Shown here piece after piece: positions 8,458-16,472 of a stretch of 16,514 nucleotides of DNA. Position numbers and translations under genes: made by a program. This DNA comes from an uncultured Chromatiaceae bacterium (GTDB lineage Bacteria > Pseudomonadota > Gammaproteobacteria > Enterobacterales > Alteromonadaceae): assembly GCA_946482615.1 (NCBI GenBank), contig CAMLSF010000085.1, positions 1 to 16,514 on the forward strand. Direction: 5' to 3'. Position 1 is the stretch's first letter, and every line of letters begins with the position of its first letter. The notes under the pieces are model-generated. The model did not search any database and had not been told where the DNA came from. It saw nothing but the letters and a program-made list of their open reading frames with translations.

Positions 8458-8772
8458 TTAAATTACTTCGTTATTCGATTTGAAGAAGCGAACTTTTTTG
8501 CCATCTTCAAAACGGAAACCTACACGATCAGCCTTTCCAGTTTTTGGATTGAAGATCGCTACATTTGAAACGTGAATTGAGGCTTCTTTCTCAACGATGC
8601 CACCTGGGGTGTTCAACGCTGGGATTGGCTTCTGGTGTTTCTTAACGAAATTAACGCCAGAAACATAAACACGGCCTTCAGCTACTAAAACTTTCAGAAC
8701 CTTGCCAGTTTTGCCTTTGTCCTTACCAGTAAGAACAATAACCTCATCATCACGACGGATTTTATTAGCCAT
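8458..8772 (-). CDS. rplX: 50S ribosomal protein L24
   Basis: L24 is an assembly initiator of the large subunit and lies at the exit tunnel mouth. The 104-residue protein has the KOW motif near its N-terminus (about 7-34, [19 protein letters not shown]) and the family stretch [20 protein letters not shown]. It starts 9 bp after rplN and is the second gene of the spc operon. Confidence 0.98.
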   Translation of the reverse strand: MANKIRRDDEVIVLTGKDKGKTGKVLKVLVAEGRVYVSGVNFVKKHQKPIPALNTPGGIVEKEASIHVSNVAIFNPKTGKADRVGFRFEDGKKVRFFKSNNEVI

Positions 8773-8781
8773 TGTGACTCC

Positions 8782-9150
8782 TTACAGTACTTCTGGGGCC
8801 AGAGAAACGATCTTCATGAACTTATCGCCACGAAGTTCGCGCGTTACCGGTCCAAAAATACGTGTACCGATCGGTTCCAGCTTGGCGTTTAATAACACCG
8901 CTGCATTGCGATCAAAACGGATTAATGACCCGTCCTGACGACGTACGCCTTTGCGTGTACGCACCACCACAGCATTCAGAACGTCACCTTTTTTGACCTT
9001 ACCGCGAGGAATTGCTTCCTTAACGGTGATCTTGATAACGTCACCAATTGCTGCATAACGGCGATGCGAACCACCTAAGACCTTAATACACATTACGCTG
9101 CGCGCGCCGCTGTTGTCTGCGACTTCCAGCATAGATTGCATCTGGATCAT
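8782..9150 (-). CDS. rplN: 50S ribosomal protein L14
   Basis: L14 lies at the subunit interface and forms intersubunit bridges; it is also the docking site of silencing factor RsfS in E. coli. The 122 residues include [11 protein letters not shown] (7-17), [11 protein letters not shown] (23-33) and the C-terminal [20 protein letters not shown]. The ATG is preceded by GGAG seven bases upstream. It is the first gene of the spc operon, separated from rpsQ by 175 bp that carry the S10 terminator and the spc promoter. Confidence 0.98.
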   Translation of the reverse strand: MIQMQSMLEVADNSGARSVMCIKVLGGSHRRYAAIGDVIKITVKEAIPRGKVKKGDVLNAVVVRTRKGVRRQDGSLIRFDRNAAVLLNAKLEPIGTRIFGPVTRELRGDKFMKIVSLAPEVL

Positions 9151-9176
9151 CTTAGTGCTCCGCTATTCCACTACTA

Positions 9177-9192
9177 TAACCCTCTCGGGTTA
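9177..9192 (-). other. Leader hairpin with GAGA tetraloop in the spc 5' UTR
   Basis: On the transcript, UAACCC-GAGA-GGGUUA forms a 6-bp stem closed by a GNRA-type loop, 27 bp before the rplN start. No U tract follows, so it is not a terminator. Its function is unknown; it may stabilise the mRNA 5' region or be a control element. Confidence 0.5.
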
Positions 9193-9235
9193 CGCTGCTT
9201 TCGACTATAAACTACCCCCAACAAAAGGGCGCGTG

Positions 9236-9264
9236 ATTATAACAGCACTTTTGTACAAATGGTA
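9236..9264 (-). promoter_or_regulatory. spc operon promoter
   Basis: On the minus strand a perfect TATAAT (9236-9241) preceded by TG one base upstream makes an extended -10. The -35 region at 17 bp (TACCAT, 9259-9264) is weak, which extended -10 promoters tolerate. The discriminator CACGCGCCC is GC-rich, as usual for ribosomal promoters under stringent control. The predicted start near 9229 gives a 5' UTR of about 79 nt before rplN. The promoter lies just downstream of the S10 operon terminator. Confidence 0.8.
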
Positions 9265-9281
9265 GCCTTTAGTCGAACGAG

Positions 9282-9308
9282 AAAAAAACGGCCCCGAAGG
9301 GCCGTTTT
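9282..9308 (-). terminator. Intrinsic terminator of the S10 operon (after rpsQ)
   Basis: The hairpin ACGGCCC-(loop)-GGGCCGT (9288-9305) lies 17 bp past the rpsQ stop. On the transcript the loop is UUCG closed by C-G, the exceptionally stable C(UUCG)G tetraloop, and the stem runs straight into seven U (9288-9282). This is a textbook strong terminator separating the S10 and spc operons. Confidence 0.95.
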
Positions 9309-9325
9309 CGCTTACATCTTATTGA

Positions 9326-9580
9326 TTAAGATGCAGATTCGACGACAGAAACCAGAGTCCATGACTTCGTCTTGGACAGAGGACGGCATTCGCGAATAGT
9401 CACGATGTCGCCTTCTTTACACTGATTTGTCTCATCATGTACGTGCAGTTTGGTAGTACGTGTGATGAATTTCCCATAGATTGGGTGCTTCACGTGACGT
9501 TCGATAGCAACAGTAATAGACTTGTCCATTTTGTTGCTGATCACTTTACCTTGCAGGGTACGGGTGTTTTTTTCGCTCAT
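9326..9580 (-). CDS. rpsQ: 30S ribosomal protein S17
   Basis: S17 is a primary binder of 16S rRNA with an OB fold. At 84 residues it equals the E. coli protein. It contains [20 protein letters not shown] and the family stretch [19 protein letters not shown] (57-75). Its ATG overlaps the rpmC stop by one base (TAATG), implying translational coupling. It is the last gene of the S10 operon and is followed by the terminator. Confidence 0.98.
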   Translation of the reverse strand: MSEKNTRTLQGKVISNKMDKSITVAIERHVKHPIYGKFITRTTKLHVHDETNQCKEGDIVTIRECRPLSKTKSWTLVSVVESAS

Positions 9581-9771
9581 TAGGCACCTGCCTTCTCGGT
9601 TAAGATAGTCTTAACACGCGCGATATCGCGACGCACTTGCTTTAACAAATGAGTCTGAGCCAGCTGACCTGTAGCTGCTTGCATGCGCAGGTTGAACTGC
9701 TCACGTAATAAGCCCAGTAATTCAGCGTTTAACTCTTCAACGCTTTTTACTTTCAGTTCGCTTGCTTTCAT
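9580..9771 (-). CDS. rpmC: 50S ribosomal protein L29
   Basis: L29 is a small helical protein at the tunnel exit next to L23. The 63-residue length matches E. coli. It starts [19 protein letters not shown] and has the conserved [17 protein letters not shown] segment (21-37). It overlaps both neighbours by one base as TAATG (rplP stop with its own ATG, and its own stop with the rpsQ ATG), so the three genes are probably translated in a coupled manner. Confidence 0.98.
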   Translation of the reverse strand: MKASELKVKSVEELNAELLGLLREQFNLRMQAATGQLAQTHLLKQVRRDIARVKTILTEKAGA

Positions 9772-10184
9772 TACAATACCGTCCGCGTTACAAAGGTTGT
9801 CTTAAATGGAAGTTTGGCTGAAGCCAATGCGAATGCATGACGAGCCAGCTCTTCCGACACACCGTCCATTTCATACAGGACTTTGCCAGGTTTAATCTGG
9901 CAAACCCAATATTCCACGCTACCTTTACCACTACCCATACGAACTTCGAGTGGTTTTTCCGTCATTGGTTTGTCCGGGAACACGCGGATCCAGATTTTAC
10001 CAACACGTTTAACGGCACGAGTCATGGCACGACGTGCAGATTCGATTTGACGTGAAGTCATTTGACCACGTTCAACTGCTTTAAGTGCATAAGTACCGAA
10101 ACTGACTTTGTCGCCTACCAGCGCCATGCCACGGTTACGTCCTTTGTGCACTTTACGAAATTTAGTACGTTTTGGTTGCAACAT
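9771..10184 (-). CDS. rplP: 50S ribosomal protein L16
   Basis: L16 helps form the A-site and the base of the factor-binding region, and is a late assembly protein. The 137 residues (136 in E. coli) open [20 protein letters not shown], contain [20 protein letters not shown] (51-70) and keep the Arg of EVRMGSGKG (Arg82 here), equivalent to the Arg hydroxylated by RoxA/YcfD in E. coli. The stop overlaps the rpmC start by one base. It follows rpsC by 12 bp. Confidence 0.98.
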   Translation of the reverse strand: MLQPKRTKFRKVHKGRNRGMALVGDKVSFGTYALKAVERGQMTSRQIESARRAMTRAVKRVGKIWIRVFPDKPMTEKPLEVRMGSGKGSVEYWVCQIKPGKVLYEMDGVSEELARHAFALASAKLPFKTTFVTRTVL

Positions 10185-10196
10185 CGCTCAATACTC

Positions 10197-10910
10197 CTAC
10201 TTAGCCTTGCGCGGAGCCGGTTTTTTCGGCGCCTTAGGCTGTTTGTCGTTGTTGGCGTTCGCGTTGTTGTTCAATGGCAGAGCTCCTAAGATCTCGCCTT
10301 TGAAAATCCAAACTTTCACACCAATGATACCGTAAGTAGTTAAAGCTTCTGATGTTGAGTAATCGATATCAGCACGCAGAGTGTGCAGTGGCACACGGCC
10401 TTCACGATACCATTCATCACGAGCAATCTCAGCACCGCCTAAACGGCCGCTGACCTGAACTTTGATACCTTTAGCGCCTAAACGCATAGCATTCTGTACC
10501 GCACGCTTCATAGCGCGACGGAACATAACACGGCGTTCCAGCTGGCTGCTGATAGAGTCAGCAACTAATTTAGCATCTAATTCCGGCTTACGGATTTCAG
10601 AGATATTGATCTGAGCAGGCACACCAGCGATAGTCGCTACGGCTTTGCGCAGTTTTTCAACGTCTTCACCTTTTTTACCGATGATCACGCCTGGACGAGC
10701 AGTGTGAATAGTCACACGGATGCTTTTCGCAGGACGTTCGATATCGATCCGGCTTACTGAAGCGGCTTTCAGTTCTTTTGTCAGGTACTGACGAACTTTA
10801 AAGTCACCAACCAGGAAGTCCGGGAAGTCTTTTGTATTCGCGTACCAGGTTGAGCTCCAAGGCTTAGTGATACCTAGGCGAATACCATTAGGATGTACTT
10901 TCTGTCCCAT
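10197..10910 (-). CDS. rpsC: 30S ribosomal protein S3
   Basis: S3 lies at the mRNA entry channel with S4 and S5 and has helicase-related function. The 237-residue protein has an N-terminal type II KH domain with the GxxG loop GKKG (78-81) in [16 protein letters not shown], and a C-terminal domain with [13 protein letters not shown] sequence [20 protein letters not shown]. The tail after about residue 210 is unusual in being Asn/Ala-rich then Lys/Pro-rich (NNNANANND, then [13 protein letters not shown]), slightly longer than in E. coli (233). It lies 9 bp after rplV. Confidence 0.98.
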   Translation of the reverse strand: MGQKVHPNGIRLGITKPWSSTWYANTKDFPDFLVGDFKVRQYLTKELKAASVSRIDIERPAKSIRVTIHTARPGVIIGKKGEDVEKLRKAVATIAGVPAQINISEIRKPELDAKLVADSISSQLERRVMFRRAMKRAVQNAMRLGAKGIKVQVSGRLGGAEIARDEWYREGRVPLHTLRADIDYSTSEALTTYGIIGVKVWIFKGEILGALPLNNNANANNDKQPKAPKKPAPRKAK

Positions 10911-10919
10911 TTCTCACTC

Positions 10920-11252
10920 CTAGTTATCAGCTACAACCACAGTAATGTGGCTGGTACGCTTGACGATACGGTCAGCACGGCCTTTAGCACGTGGCTTAAT
11001 CCGCTTCATTGACGGACCTTCGTCAACAAACACAGTTTTCACTTTTAAAGTGTCGATATCGGCACCTTCGTTGTGTTCTGCGTTCGCAATGGCTGATAAA
11101 AGAACCTTTTTAACTAACTCAGCCGCTTTTTTCGGGCTGTAAGTTAAAACATTCAACGCCTTATCAACTGACAGACCGCGGATTTGGTCAGCGACCAAAC
11201 GGGCTTTCTGTGCAGAAGAACGGGCAAATTTGTGTTTAGCTAATGCTTCCAT
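10920..11252 (-). CDS. rplV: 50S ribosomal protein L22
   Basis: L22 extends a beta hairpin into the nascent-peptide tunnel. At 110 residues it equals the E. coli protein. The hairpin [18 protein letters not shown] (82-99) is intact, including Met82-Lys83-Arg84, whose loss gives macrolide resistance in E. coli. The C-terminus is [11 protein letters not shown]. It lies 11 bp after rpsS. Confidence 0.98.
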   Translation of the reverse strand: MEALAKHKFARSSAQKARLVADQIRGLSVDKALNVLTYSPKKAAELVKKVLLSAIANAEHNEGADIDTLKVKTVFVDEGPSMKRIKPRAKGRADRIVKRTSHITVVVADN

Positions 11253-11263
11253 TTATTTACCCC

Positions 11264-11542
11264 TTAGCGCTTCTTGGCCTTTTTGTCGGCTGCGTGACCA
11301 CGGTAAGTACGAGTAGGTGAGAACTCACCTAACTTGTGACCAACCATCTCTTCTGAGACAAGTACTGGTACATGCTGACGACCATTATGGACAGCGATGG
11401 TCAAACCGATCATTTGTGGAATGATCATTGAACGACGGCTCCAAGTCTTAATAGGCTTCTTGTCACCGCTTTCCAACGCTTTCTCTACCTTCTTCAACAA
11501 GTGAAGGTCGATAAATGGACCTTTCTTGAGAGAACGTGGCAT
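11264..11542 (-). CDS. rpsS: 30S ribosomal protein S19
   Basis: S19 sits in the head of the small subunit with S13 and bridges to the 50S. The 92 residues match E. coli. It begins [20 protein letters not shown], has the family signature region in the middle ([20 protein letters not shown]), and ends [13 protein letters not shown]. It lies 19 bp after rplB. Confidence 0.98.
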   Translation of the reverse strand: MPRSLKKGPFIDLHLLKKVEKALESGDKKPIKTWSRRSMIIPQMIGLTIAVHNGRQHVPVLVSEEMVGHKLGEFSPTRTYRGHAADKKAKKR

Positions 11543-11561
11543 GGCAATTCCTCACATTAAA

Positions 11562-12386
11562 TTATTTGTCACGACGACGGACAATGAACTTGTCAGTACG
11601 CTTGTTCGAACGGGTTTTGTAACCTTTGGTTGGTACACCCCATGGTGTAACCGGGTGACGGCCACCAGAAGTTTTACCTTCACCACCACCGTGAGGGTGG
11701 TCTACCGGGTTCATTACCACACCACGCACTGTTGGGCGGATACCGCGCCAACGCATCGCACCGGCTTTACCGTATTGACGCAGCATGTGTTCGGCGTTGC
11801 CGATTTCGCCGATAGTTGCACGGCAGTCAGCCAGAACTTTGCGCATTTCACCGCTGCGTAAACGCAGAGTAACGTACGCGCCGTCACGCGCCAGGATCTG
11901 GGCGAATGCACCAGCTGAACGCATTAATTGGCCGCCTTTACCAGGCTTCAGTTCGACGTTGTGGACGATTTGACCCACTGGGATGTTGCGCAGTGGCATA
12001 GTATTACCAGATTTAATTGGTGAATCTAAGCCTGACTGTACTGTATCACCGGCTTTTAAGCCTTTTGGTGCCAGGATGTAACGACGCTCGCCGTCTGCAT
12101 ACAACACCAGAGCGATGTTAGCAGTACGGTTTGGATCGTATTCCAGGCGCTCAACTTTAGCTGGGATACCATCTTTATTACGTTTGAAATCAACCAGACG
12201 GTAGTGTTGCTTATGACCACCACCGATATGGCGAGTAGTAATACGACCGTGGTTGTTACGACCACCAGTTTTAGTATTCTTCTCTAACAAAGGTGCGTAT
12301 GGCTTGCCTTTGTACAGGTCTGGGTTCACGACTTTTAAGACGTGACGACGACCAGGTGACGTAGGTTTACACTTAACAAGTGCCAT
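11562..12386 (-). CDS. rplB: 50S ribosomal protein L2
   Basis: L2 is a primary 23S rRNA binder needed for subunit joining and peptidyl transfer. The 274 residues (273 in E. coli) contain [19 protein letters not shown] near the N-terminus, an SH3-like central domain ([18 protein letters not shown]), and [13 protein letters not shown] toward the C-terminus, with the conserved His near the peptidyl transferase centre. The basic C-terminus ends [13 protein letters not shown]. It follows rplW by 16 bp. Confidence 0.99.
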   Translation of the reverse strand: MALVKCKPTSPGRRHVLKVVNPDLYKGKPYAPLLEKNTKTGGRNNHGRITTRHIGGGHKQHYRLVDFKRNKDGIPAKVERLEYDPNRTANIALVLYADGERRYILAPKGLKAGDTVQSGLDSPIKSGNTMPLRNIPVGQIVHNVELKPGKGGQLMRSAGAFAQILARDGAYVTLRLRSGEMRKVLADCRATIGEIGNAEHMLRQYGKAGAMRWRGIRPTVRGVVMNPVDHPHGGGEGKTSGGRHPVTPWGVPTKGYKTRSNKRTDKFIVRRRDK

Positions 12387-12402
12387 TTCCTAACTCCTCT
12401 AA

Positions 12403-12705
12403 TTACTCAGCGCCGCCAACAAAATCAAGTTCGCTGCCTTCTTTAAGAGTCACGTAAGCTTTTTTCCAATCGCTACGCTGACCAGTACGCATACCAGTGC
12501 GCTTAGTCTTGCCCTTAACATTAACAGTGCGAACACCAACAACTTCTACTTCAAATAATTTTTGAACAGCAGCTTTGATGTCAGCTTTAGTAGCAGTAGT
12601 AGCTACTTTGAACACGATAGTGTTGTTGGTTTCTGCCGCAATTGTGCTCTTTTCAGACACGTGCGGAGCCAGAATCACTTTCAGTAAACGTTCTTCACGG
12701 ATCAT
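12403..12705 (-). CDS. rplW: 50S ribosomal protein L23
   Basis: L23 rims the tunnel exit and is the docking site for trigger factor and SRP. The 100 residues match E. coli. The docking residues Val16-Ser17-Glu18 are present in APHVSEKS (13-20). The central loop [20 protein letters not shown] (64-83) projects into the tunnel. Its ATG overlaps the rplD stop as ATGA (12702-12705), indicating translational coupling to L4. Confidence 0.98.
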   Translation of the reverse strand: MIREERLLKVILAPHVSEKSTIAAETNNTIVFKVATTATKADIKAAVQKLFEVEVVGVRTVNVKGKTKRTGMRTGQRSDWKKAYVTLKEGSELDFVGGAE

Positions 12706-13307
12706 GCTAACATCTCCTCGATTTGCTTAACTGCAGCAGCAGTCATGACAACTTTGTCGAAGGCGATTAAGCTGACTGGGTCGATACCGTGAACATCACG
12801 TACGTCAACCTTGTACAGGTTGCGTGCTGATAAGAACAGGTTTTCGTCAACTTCGTCAGTCACGATTAAAACGTCTTTCAGTTCCATCGCTTTTAACTTA
12901 GCTGTTAGTTCTTTCGTTTTCGGAGTTTCAACAACAAAGTTTTCAACCACGATTAAACGTTCTTGACGAACTAATTCAGACAAAATGCTCATGATCGCGC
13001 CACGATACATCTTTCTGTTTACTTTCTGGCTGTGATCTTGTGGCTTAGCCGCAAACGTCACACCACCGCCACGCCATATTGGGCTACGGATTGTACCAGC
13101 ACGGGCACGACCTGTACCCTTCTGGCGCCATGGCTTCTTACCGCCACCGCGTACTTCTGAACGTGTCAGTTGAGCACGTGTACCTTGACGGGCACCAGCT
13201 GCATAAGCAACTACTACCTGGTGTACCAATGCTTCGTTGAACTCACGTCCAAAGGTAGCTTCGGAAACTTCAAGAACGCCTTTAGCGTCTCTTAATGCTA
13301 ATTCCAT
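12702..13307 (-). CDS. rplD: 50S ribosomal protein L4, autogenous regulator of the S10 operon
   Basis: L4 extends a loop into the nascent-peptide tunnel, and in E. coli also represses the S10 operon by acting on its leader RNA. I place the start at the ATG giving [10 protein letters not shown] (201 residues, the E. coli length), seven bases after GGAGGAG. The upstream in-frame GTG at 13308-13310 would be too close to that ribosome binding site. The tunnel loop is intact, with Lys63 of [11 protein letters not shown] (61-71) unchanged. The protein ends [16 protein letters not shown]. Its stop overlaps the rplW start by four bases. Confidence 0.97.
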   Translation of the reverse strand: MELALRDAKGVLEVSEATFGREFNEALVHQVVVAYAAGARQGTRAQLTRSEVRGGGKKPWRQKGTGRARAGTIRSPIWRGGGVTFAAKPQDHSQKVNRKMYRGAIMSILSELVRQERLIVVENFVVETPKTKELTAKLKAMELKDVLIVTDEVDENLFLSARNLYKVDVRDVHGIDPVSLIAFDKVVMTAAAVKQIEEMLA

Positions 13308-13326
13308 CACTCATCTCCTCCAGACG

Positions 13327-13965
13327 TTAGCCTTTGACCGCAGGTTTAACAATCACATCACCACCGATAGCACCAGGGACAGCGCCCTTCACTAACAGGA
13401 TGTTGCGAGCTGCGTCTACACGTACAACTTCCAGAGACTGGACTGTTACACGCTCGGCACCCATGTGTCCGGCCATTTTTTTACCTTTGAATACTTTACC
13501 TGGTGATTGGTTTTGACCAATAGAACCTGGTACACGGTGAGATAAAGAGTTACCGTGCGTAGCATCCTGAGTACGGAAATTCCAGCGCTTAACAGTACCG
13601 GCAAAACCTTTACCTTTTGATGTGCCAACGACATCAACTTTTTTCGTCTCTGCGAAAACTTCAACAGTAATCTCGCTACCAACAGCGATGTCAGCACCTT
13701 CGTTATCCTGCAGGCGGAATTCCCACAGACCACGACCAGCTTCGACACCAGCTTTTGCAAACTGACCAGCATCTGGCTTGTTCAGGCGAGAAGCCTTAAC
13801 AGTGCCAGCAGTCACTTGCAGTGCGCTATAGCCATGAACGTCTTGCGTTTTAATGGCAGTAACGCGGTTTGGTGTTGCTTCGATTACGGTTACTGGAATT
13901 GATACGCCATCTTCAGTGAAGATGCGGGTCATTCCCACTTTACGACCGATTAGACCGATAGCCAT
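13327..13965 (-). CDS. rplC: 50S ribosomal protein L3
   Basis: L3 is an early assembly protein with a long loop reaching the peptidyl transferase centre. The 212 residues (209 in E. coli) begin [20 protein letters not shown]. The loop carries [20 protein letters not shown] (147-166); its GQNQ includes the Gln methylated by PrmB in E. coli. It lies 29 bp after rpsJ and 19 bp before the rplD start. Confidence 0.98.
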   Translation of the reverse strand: MAIGLIGRKVGMTRIFTEDGVSIPVTVIEATPNRVTAIKTQDVHGYSALQVTAGTVKASRLNKPDAGQFAKAGVEAGRGLWEFRLQDNEGADIAVGSEITVEVFAETKKVDVVGTSKGKGFAGTVKRWNFRTQDATHGNSLSHRVPGSIGQNQSPGKVFKGKKMAGHMGAERVTVQSLEVVRVDAARNILLVKGAVPGAIGGDVIVKPAVKG

Positions 13966-13994
13966 ATCCTAAACCTCTCTAAAAACCTGTCTGA

Positions 13995-14477
<483 letters not shown>

Positions 14478-14483
14478 CCGCGC

Positions 14484-14511
14484 ATTATACTCAACTGATA
14501 GAGAAAGACAA
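14484..14511 (-). promoter_or_regulatory. S10 operon promoter
   Basis: On the minus strand TTGTCT (14506-14511) and a perfect TATAAT (14484-14489) are separated by 16 bp. The discriminator GCGCGGCC is strongly GC-rich, as in stringently controlled promoters. The predicted start near 14477 gives a leader of about 170 nt. The -35 element begins at the foot of the preceding gene's terminator-like hairpin. Confidence 0.88.
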
Positions 14512-14540
14512 CCCCCGCTGATTAATTAACCGGCAGGGGT
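14511..14540 (-). terminator. Weak terminator-like hairpin after the acyl-CoA dehydrogenase gene
   Basis: An 8-bp stem ACCCCTGC/GCGGGGGT (14533-14540 and 14511-14518, with one G-U pair) and a 14-nt A/U-rich loop lie 23 bp past the stop. The following transcript UGUCUUUCUC is only moderately U-rich. It may stop dehydrogenase transcripts partly; it touches the S10 promoter -35. Confidence 0.55.
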
Positions 14541-14563
14541 GAGTGGCTCAGGGTAAAAACCAG

Positions 14564-16303
14564 TCAGAACAACCTTGGTTCTGCGGATGACAGCTCTGCA
14601 GGGAACTGATCGATTAAGCTGAACAGGCTTTCAATACGGGGCAATACTCTGCTGTAGTAAAACTTGGCTTTGAGTTGTTTGGACCGGATGAAATCGTCAC
14701 TGTGTTTAGTCGCATCTAACACAGCTTCCATCTTGTCCCACATTAGCGCATAAAGCAGGTAACCTGTTAAATCCAGATAGTCATTTGCCACCCAGGATAA
14801 AAGTTCAGGCTGGACCTTAGCCCGCTCCAGCAAAAAGACTGTTGCTGACTTAAAGCGCTCTGACGCGCGGGCGATTTGAGCTTTTGCTGAACCTGATAAA
14901 CCTGCAGTGAGCTCATCGATCAGATCTAATAATACGGCGGCTTGATCCGACGCCACTTTACGCAGCATAAAGTCAGCCGCCTGAATGCCGTTCGTGCCTT
15001 CATAAATCTGGGCGATGCGGACATCTCGGACCAACTGCTCCATGCCCCATTCACGGATATAGCCATGACCACCAAATACTTGCTGGGCCGTAATACAGGC
15101 ATCCAGCCCTCTGTCCGTCATAAAGGCTTTAGTCACTGGTGTCAGTAAATTCGCTCTGGCTTGCGCTTTCGCATCTTGTGCAAATTTCGCCTGATCCAAT
15201 AAGTGCCCAACATAAACACTAAAGGCCCGGCCCGCCTCATTGATACTGCCGATATTCAGCAGCATACGTTTCACATCAGGGTGGCCAATAATAGGGTCGG
15301 CTTTATTGCCATCTTTTGTTATGGTTCTGCCCTGCAGGCGATCATTGGCATAAGCCAGTGCATTCTGGTAAGCACGTTCTGCTGCACCTAAGCCCTGGCT
15401 CCCCATGGCCAGACGCTCATAGTTCATCATGGTAAACATACAAGCCAGGCCTTTGTGCGGCTCACCAATCAGGTAGCCCTCGGCACCATCAAAGTTCATC
15501 ACACAAGTGGCTGAACCATGAATACCCATCTTGTGTTCAACCGAACTGCAGATCAGGCTATTACGTTCACCCAGATTACCATTCGCATCCACTTTAAACT
15601 TCGGCACTAAGAACAGGGAGATACCGCGACTGCCGGCCGGAGCGTCCGGTAACTTAGCCAGCACCAGGTGAATAATATTGTTTGTCAGATCATGCTCACC
15701 TGCAGTGATAAAGATTTTTTCGCCGCTGATACGGTAACTGCCATCAGCTGTTGGTTCTGCCTTAGTACGCATAATGCCCAAGTCGGAGCCGGCATGAGAT
15801 TCGGTCAGGCACATAGTACCTGACCATTCACCACTGTATAACTTCGGCAAGTACAAGGCTTTGGTTGCCTCATCGGCGTGTTGTAATAAAGCCACGCAGG
15901 CCCCTGATGTCAGGCCAGGATATAAAGAAAAAGCGATATCAGCACTACACATCATCTCGTCGTACAAACCTGACAAACTTTTAGGCATGCCCATGCCACC
16001 GTATTGTGGGTCGCCGGACAAGCCAGTCCAGCCACCTTCACACAATAGCTGATAGCATTCTTTGTAATGAGAGGGAGTCGTCACTTCGCCTGATACACAA
16101 GACACACCCTGCCCGTCTGCAGCCGCAGCTAAAGGCGCAATTTTTTCGGCAGTAATTTTTGCGGCTTCTTCCAGAATAGCTGCTGCTGTATCTGCATCGA
16201 TCAGTTCAGCCAGTTCTGCTTGCTGTTGCCAGAACTGTTGGACCTGCCAAACATCAAATAATTGGAAGGACATATCGGCCAGCGGCGCTTGGTAGTGACT
16301 CAC
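14564..16303 (-). CDS. Acyl-CoA dehydrogenase, ~600-residue subgroup with extra C-terminal domain
   Basis: This FAD enzyme family oxidises acyl-CoA thioesters to trans-2-enoyl-CoA, the first step of beta-oxidation. The 579 residues place it in the long subgroup that includes DmdC-like and Pseudomonas ~600-residue fatty-acyl dehydrogenases. Visible parts are a short N-terminal cap (about 1-40), the helical and beta domains with CLTESHAGSDLG (165-176), the C-terminal helical domain with QVFGGHGYIREWGMEQLVRD (408-427), and IYEGTNGIQ (433-441), whose Glu435 is the likely catalytic base. An extra domain covers about 450-579. The start is GTG, seven bases after AAGGAG. It has its own promoter and a PsrA-like operator. 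It sits alone between tuf and rpsJ. Chain-length preference, or a role on methylthio-acyl-CoA, cannot be told from sequence. Confidence 0.93.
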   Translation of the reverse strand: MSHYQAPLADMSFQLFDVWQVQQFWQQQAELAELIDADTAAAILEEAAKITAEKIAPLAAAADGQGVSCVSGEVTTPSHYKECYQLLCEGGWTGLSGDPQYGGMGMPKSLSGLYDEMMCSADIAFSLYPGLTSGACVALLQHADEATKALYLPKLYSGEWSGTMCLTESHAGSDLGIMRTKAEPTADGSYRISGEKIFITAGEHDLTNNIIHLVLAKLPDAPAGSRGISLFLVPKFKVDANGNLGERNSLICSSVEHKMGIHGSATCVMNFDGAEGYLIGEPHKGLACMFTMMNYERLAMGSQGLGAAERAYQNALAYANDRLQGRTITKDGNKADPIIGHPDVKRMLLNIGSINEAGRAFSVYVGHLLDQAKFAQDAKAQARANLLTPVTKAFMTDRGLDACITAQQVFGGHGYIREWGMEQLVRDVRIAQIYEGTNGIQAADFMLRKVASDQAAVLLDLIDELTAGLSGSAKAQIARASERFKSATVFLLERAKVQPELLSWVANDYLDLTGYLLYALMWDKMEAVLDATKHSDDFIRSKQLKAKFYYSRVLPRIESLFSLIDQFPAELSSAEPRLF

Positions 16304-16320
16304 ACGAACTCTCCTTATAA
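16304..16320 (-). promoter_or_regulatory. Ribosome binding site deciding the GTG start of the acyl-CoA dehydrogenase
   Basis: AAGGAG on the minus strand ends seven bases before the GTG at 16301-16303. The next in-frame ATG (residue 11) has no comparable site, so GTG is preferred. Confidence 0.85.
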
Positions 16321-16343
16321 ACCCTTAATGGTCGGATGAGCTA

Positions 16344-16372
16344 GTTCTAGCATGTTCACCAGGCAAATTCAA
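16344..16372 (-). promoter_or_regulatory. Candidate sigma-70 promoter of the acyl-CoA dehydrogenase gene
   Basis: On the minus strand TTGAAT (16367-16372) and TAGAAC (16344-16349) are 17 bp apart, with TG one base before the -10 (extended -10). The predicted start near 16337 gives a 34-nt leader. The -35 lies within one arm of the inverted repeat at 16365-16388, so a bound repressor would block polymerase. Confidence 0.6.
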
Positions 16373-16388
16373 ACAAACGTTTGAATTT
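16365..16388. promoter_or_regulatory. 24-bp perfect inverted repeat, PsrA-like fatty-acid operator
   Basis: AAATTCAAAC and GTTTGAATTT form 10-bp perfect arms around a 4-bp spacer AAAC. The CAAAC-N4-GTTTG core resembles the operator of PsrA, the TetR-family regulator of beta-oxidation genes in many gammaproteobacteria. It overlaps the -35 of an acyl-CoA dehydrogenase gene, exactly where such a repressor site is expected. Assignment to PsrA rather than another TetR regulator is inference. Confidence 0.72.
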
Positions 16389-16433
16389 ATCGTTACAAAA
16401 CAAGGTGGCAATCAAACTAATGTTGTTGGGATA

Positions 16434-16459
16434 AAAAAAGGCCCCGAAGGGCCTTTTTT
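16434..16459 (-). terminator. Intrinsic terminator after tuf
   Basis: The stem GGCCC/GGGCC (16440-16444 and 16449-16453) is flanked by A6 and T6 runs that extend the pairing. On the minus-strand RNA the loop is UUCG closed by C-G, followed by a run of U. It lies 13 bp past the tuf stop. The symmetric A and T runs would allow function in both directions, though no plus-strand gene is seen. Confidence 0.93.
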
Positions 16460-16472
16460 AAAGTTCTGACAA

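Noticed and set aside
13308..13310. GTG one codon upstream of the rplD ATG as the start
   Set aside because: It would be only four bases from GGAGGAG. The following ATG is at seven bases and gives the 201-residue E. coli length.
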